From Comamonadaceae bacterium (GTDB lineage Bacteria > Pseudomonadota > Gammaproteobacteria > Burkholderiales > Burkholderiaceae): a stretch of DNA of 7,856 bases. Made by a program: the position numbers and the translations under genes. The stretch spans positions 1 through 7,856 of the forward strand of contig CANNNB010000106.1 of NCBI GenBank assembly GCA_947505995.1. Direction: 5' to 3'. The notes below the pieces were generated by a model. It was not told the origin of the DNA, did no database searches, and saw only the letters and a list, made by a program, of their open reading frames with translations. This document shows, piece after piece, positions 5,579 through 7,856 of the stretch (positions are counted from its first letter, which is position 1; every line of letters begins with the position of its first letter).

Positions 5579-6379
5579 TTATTTCGGTGTGGTCCACTGC
5601 GCGGGTCGCTTTTGCAAAAAAGATTGCAAACCCTCTTTGCCTTCATCACTGGCCCTAATATCTGCAATGCGCCTTGCAGTTTCTGTGCGCAGTGCTTGGT
5701 CAATGGGCTTGTGGGTCACGTCTTGCACCAAACGTTTGCAGGCCCGCAAAGCTTCCGGGCCATTGCCGCACAAGGTGTTAACCATGTCGGCCACTTTGAC
5801 ATCCAAGGTTTGGGCAGTGCACAGTTCATGCACCATGCCCATGGCATGCGCTTGTGCAGCGCTGAATCTTTCTGCCGTGACCATATAACGTTTGGCAGCT
5901 TGGGCACCCATGGCTCGCACCACATAAGGGCTGATGGTGCCAGGCAACAAACCCAAACGCGCTTCTGACAAACAGAAAGTTACGTTGTCAGAAGCAATGA
6001 GCACATCGCACACCGAGGCCAAGCCCATGCCGCCGGCATAGCAATCGCCTTGCACACGGCCCACGATGGGCACGGGGCATTGGTCCAATGTCCACAGCAT
6101 GTCGGCCAACTTTTGCGCGTCGGCAAAGTTTTCTTCCCAGCTGTAACCCGACATGGTCCGCATCCAATTTAAATCGGCCCCCGCGCAAAATGCTTTGCCA
6201 TGCGCACCCAACACAATGGCACGCAAGTCATGGTCTTGTCCCAATTGCTGGAAGGCCAAGGTCAGTTCGGCAATGACCGCATCGTTGAAGGCATTGCGCA
6301 CATCGGGACGGTTAAGCCACACCTCGGCCACCCACTTCGAGGGCCGGCGAATGTCCAGTGTTTTTTCGGTTGTCGTCAT
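5579..6379 (-). CDS. liuC: Methylglutaconyl-CoA hydratase (enoyl-CoA hydratase/isomerase family)
   Basis: The 266-residue crotonase-fold enzyme would hydrate 3-methylglutaconyl-CoA to HMG-CoA, linking the carboxylase to the lyase. GKAFCAGADLNWM at 61-73 is the CoA and oxyanion-hole segment typical of this subfamily (Ala66). GDCYAGGMGLASVCD at 111-125 supplies the second oxyanion glycine (Gly116). SEARLGLLPGTISPYV at 138-153 carries the retained catalytic Glu139. The position of the first catalytic glutamate of classical enoyl-CoA hydratase is Gly119 here. From memory, bacterial LiuC proteins also have a glycine there, so this is not a defect. Length is normal. The gene starts 34 bp after the carboxyltransferase subunit, with only a weak AGAAAG upstream and no other in-frame start before a stop, and ends 15 bp before the biotin subunit. 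Isohexenylglutaconyl-CoA hydratase is a related alternative made unlikely by the HMG-CoA lyase in the operon. Confidence 0.92.
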   Translation of the reverse strand: MTTTEKTLDIRRPSKWVAEVWLNRPDVRNAFNDAVIAELTLAFQQLGQDHDLRAIVLGAHGKAFCAGADLNWMRTMSGYSWEENFADAQKLADMLWTLDQCPVPIVGRVQGDCYAGGMGLASVCDVLIASDNVTFCLSEARLGLLPGTISPYVVRAMGAQAAKRYMVTAERFSAAQAHAMGMVHELCTAQTLDVKVADMVNTLCGNGPEALRACKRLVQDVTHKPIDQALRTETARRIADIRASDEGKEGLQSFLQKRPAQWTTPK

Positions 6380-6414
6380 GCTTTGCTTTCTAAATGCTGT
6401 GCTTTCTCAAACAT
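6376..6414 (-). other. Twelve-codon ORF bridging two operon genes
   Basis: The 34-bp gap between the carboxyltransferase and hydratase genes is filled by one short frame, [12 protein letters not shown]. Its ATG shares a base with the upstream stop (TGATG) and its TGA overlaps the hydratase ATG (ATGA). This would let a terminating ribosome travel through to the next gene, whose own binding site is weak. It may be chance; a functional peptide is not implied. Confidence 0.25.
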
Positions 6415-7856
6415 CACATGCGGAAAATACCGAACTTGGTTTCTTCAATGGGCGCATTCAAAGATGCCGACAAACCGAGTGCCAACACACGGCGAGTGTC
6501 TGCGGGGTCAATGACGCCGTCATCCCACAAACGCGCGCTGGCGTAGTAAGGATGTGACTGGGCGCCAAACTGGTCAAGAATAGGTTGTTTGAAAGAAGCT
6601 TCTTCATCGGCACTCCACGCACCGCCGCGGGCCTCAATGCCATCGCGCTTCACAGTAGCCAACACACCGGCCGCTTGCTCGCCGCCCATCACGCAAATGC
6701 GCGCGTTGGGCCACATCCACAAGAATCGAGGGCCAAAAGCGCGGCCGCACATGCCGTAGTTGCCCGCGCCAAAACTGCCGCCAATGATGATGGTGAACTT
6801 GGGCACCTTGGCCGTGGCCACAGCAGTGACCATCTTGGCGCCATTGCGCGCAATGCCTTCGCTTTCGTATTTGCGCCCCACCATGAAGCCCGTGATGTTT
6901 TGTAAAAACACCAAGGGCACTTTGCGTTGGCAGCACAGCTCAATGAAGTGCGCGCCCTTGAGCGCCGACTCTGAAAACAAAATACCGTTGTTGGCAATGA
7001 TGCCCACCGGCATGCCTTCTATGTGGGCAAAGCCGCACACCAAAGTGGCGCCAAAGCGCGCTTTGAATTCTGCAAATTCGCTGCCATCGACAATGCGCGC
7101 AATGATTTCTCGCACGTCGTAAGGCTTGCGGCTGTCGGCCGGAATCACGCCGTAAATTTCTTGGCTGTCGTACAAGGGCGCTGAAGGTTCGCGCAATTGC
7201 ATGTCGATGTTTTTCTTTCTGTTCAGCGAACCCACAGCCTGACGCGCCAAGGCCAGCGCATGCGCATCGTTTTGCGCCAAATGATCGGCCACGCCCGACA
7301 AACGGGTGTGCACATCGCCACCGCCCAAGTCTTCAGCACTGACCACTTCGCCCGTGGCGGCCTTGACCAAAGGCGGGCCACCCAAGAAGATGGTGCCTTG
7401 GTTTTTAACAATGATGGTTTCATCGCTCATGGCGGGCACATAAGCACCGCCCGCTGTGCAGCTGCCCATGACCACCGCAATTTGGGGAATGCCCAAGGCA
7501 CTCATATTGGCTTGGTTGTAGAAGATGCGGCCAAAGTGATCGCGGTCGGGAAACACATCGTCTTGGTTGGGCAAGTTGGCACCGCCCGAGTCGACCAAGT
7601 AAATGCAGGGCAAGTTGTTTTGCTGCGCCACTTCTTGTGCGCGCAAATGCTTCTTGACGGTCATGGGGTAGTAGGTGCCGCCCTTCACGGTGGCGTCGTT
7701 GCACACAATCATGCAGTCCACCCCATTGACCCGGCCAATGCCTGCAATCATGCCGGCGCAAGGCGCGTCTTCCATGCCTTCTTTGTTCAGGTACATGGCG
7801 TGTGCGGCCAGGGGCGCCAACTCTAAGAAGGGGGTGCCTGGGTCTAGCAACATTTG
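6414..7856 (-). CDS. liuB: Methylcrotonyl-CoA carboxylase, carboxyltransferase (beta) subunit, 5' partial
   Basis: The frame is open to the right edge. An ATG at 7853 falls inside the conserved [11 protein letters not shown] segment, so it is not the start, and roughly 50 N-terminal residues lie outside the window. The subunit moves carboxyl from biotin to 3-methylcrotonyl-CoA in a complex with the biotin subunit. Counting from that internal Met, the N-terminal crotonase-like half contains [19 protein letters not shown] at 85-103 and the oxyanion segment [15 protein letters not shown] at 131-145. The C-terminal half contains [20 protein letters not shown] at 318-337 and [20 protein letters not shown] at 358-377. 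The end carries [17 protein letters not shown] at 441-457, typical of acyl-CoA carboxylase beta subunits. The long form with [14 protein letters not shown] is characteristic of methylcrotonyl- rather than propionyl-CoA carboxylases. It is the first visible gene of the operon; its promoter lies beyond 7856. Confidence 0.95.
   Translation of the reverse strand, partial: QMLLDPGTPFLELAPLAAHAMYLNKEGMEDAPCAGMIAGIGRVNGVDCMIVCNDATVKGGTYYPMTVKKHLRAQEVAQQNNLPCIYLVDSGGANLPNQDDVFPDRDHFGRIFYNQANMSALGIPQIAVVMGSCTAGGAYVPAMSDETIIVKNQGTIFLGGPPLVKAATGEVVSAEDLGGGDVHTRLSGVADHLAQNDAHALALARQAVGSLNRKKNIDMQLREPSAPLYDSQEIYGVIPADSRKPYDVREIIARIVDGSEFAEFKARFGATLVCGFAHIEGMPVGIIANNGILFSESALKGAHFIELCCQRKVPLVFLQNITGFMVGRKYESEGIARNGAKMVTAVATAKVPKFTIIIGGSFGAGNYGMCGRAFGPRFLWMWPNARICVMGGEQAAGVLATVKRDGIEARGGAWSADEEASFKQPILDQFGAQSHPYYASARLWDDGVIDPADTRRVLALGLSASLNAPIEETKFGIFRM

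Noticed and set aside
5159..5968. Open plus-strand frame of about 270 codons across the biotin subunit and hydratase genes
   Set aside because: It spans parts of two well-supported minus-strand genes, has no recognisable domain and looks like an antisense reading produced by codon bias.
5579..6379. Hydratase inactivated by loss of a catalytic glutamate (Gly119)
   Set aside because: The second glutamate (Glu139) is intact, and a glycine at the first position is, from memory, usual in bacterial LiuC-type hydratases.
7197..7826. Open plus-strand frame opposite the carboxyltransferase gene
   Set aside because: The minus-strand carboxyltransferase motifs are continuous here, and the antisense product resembles nothing.
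7851..7853. ATG at 7853 as the true start of the carboxyltransferase gene
   Set aside because: It falls inside a conserved segment ([11 protein letters not shown]) that in relatives is preceded by about 50 residues, and the frame is open to the window edge, so the gene is simply cut by the window.
3470..7856. Geranyl-CoA carboxylase (Atu acyclic terpene) cluster
   Set aside because: Carboxylase and hydratase subunits of the two pathways look alike, but the operon includes HMG-CoA lyase and none of the other Atu genes is visible, so leucine/isovalerate catabolism is the simpler reading.

Overview
This window comes from a betaproteobacterium, most likely a Burkholderiales member of the Comamonadaceae type. 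The evidence is moderate GC, a tightly packed leucine/isovalerate catabolic operon carrying DUF1289 and HCCA-isomerase-like genes, and an MHS-type transporter. I infer the genus-level placement from gene content and protein style, because no search was possible.

Region 1 (1-653) holds two divergent membrane-protein genes. On the minus strand, running off the left edge, is the N-terminus of an MHS-family major facilitator transporter. On the plus strand is a 91-residue DUF4212 protein, the family of small subunits of two-component sodium/solute symporters. Its usual large subunit is not next to it. The roughly 200-bp gap between them carries a perfect 8-bp inverted repeat, candidate promoters for both directions that touch it, and a terminator-like hairpin with a U run just before the transporter's ribosome binding site.

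Region 2 (654-7856) is one long minus-strand operon, entering from the right edge. In transcription order it encodes methylcrotonyl-CoA carboxylase carboxyltransferase subunit (5' partial), methylglutaconyl-CoA hydratase, methylcrotonyl-CoA carboxylase biotin subunit, a GhrA-type 2-hydroxyacid dehydrogenase, HMG-CoA lyase, a DUF1289 four-cysteine protein and a DsbA-like/2-hydroxychromene-2-carboxylate isomerase-like protein. Gaps are 10-34 bp, and the last three genes overlap by 1 and 4 bp. The core converts 3-methylcrotonyl-CoA through 3-methylglutaconyl-CoA and HMG-CoA to acetoacetate and acetyl-CoA. Isovaleryl-CoA dehydrogenase and any LiuR/LiuQ-type regulator would be expected upstream, outside the window.

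The catabolic core is ordinary and confidently assigned. The points worth a second look are the divergent transporter control region, the orphan DUF4212 protein, an in-frame 12-bp tandem repeat inside the carboxylase biotin subunit, and the three non-canonical genes carried in the leucine operon. I saw no tRNA, rRNA, CRISPR array, insertion sequence or phage element, and no stretch over 300 bp without a gene.
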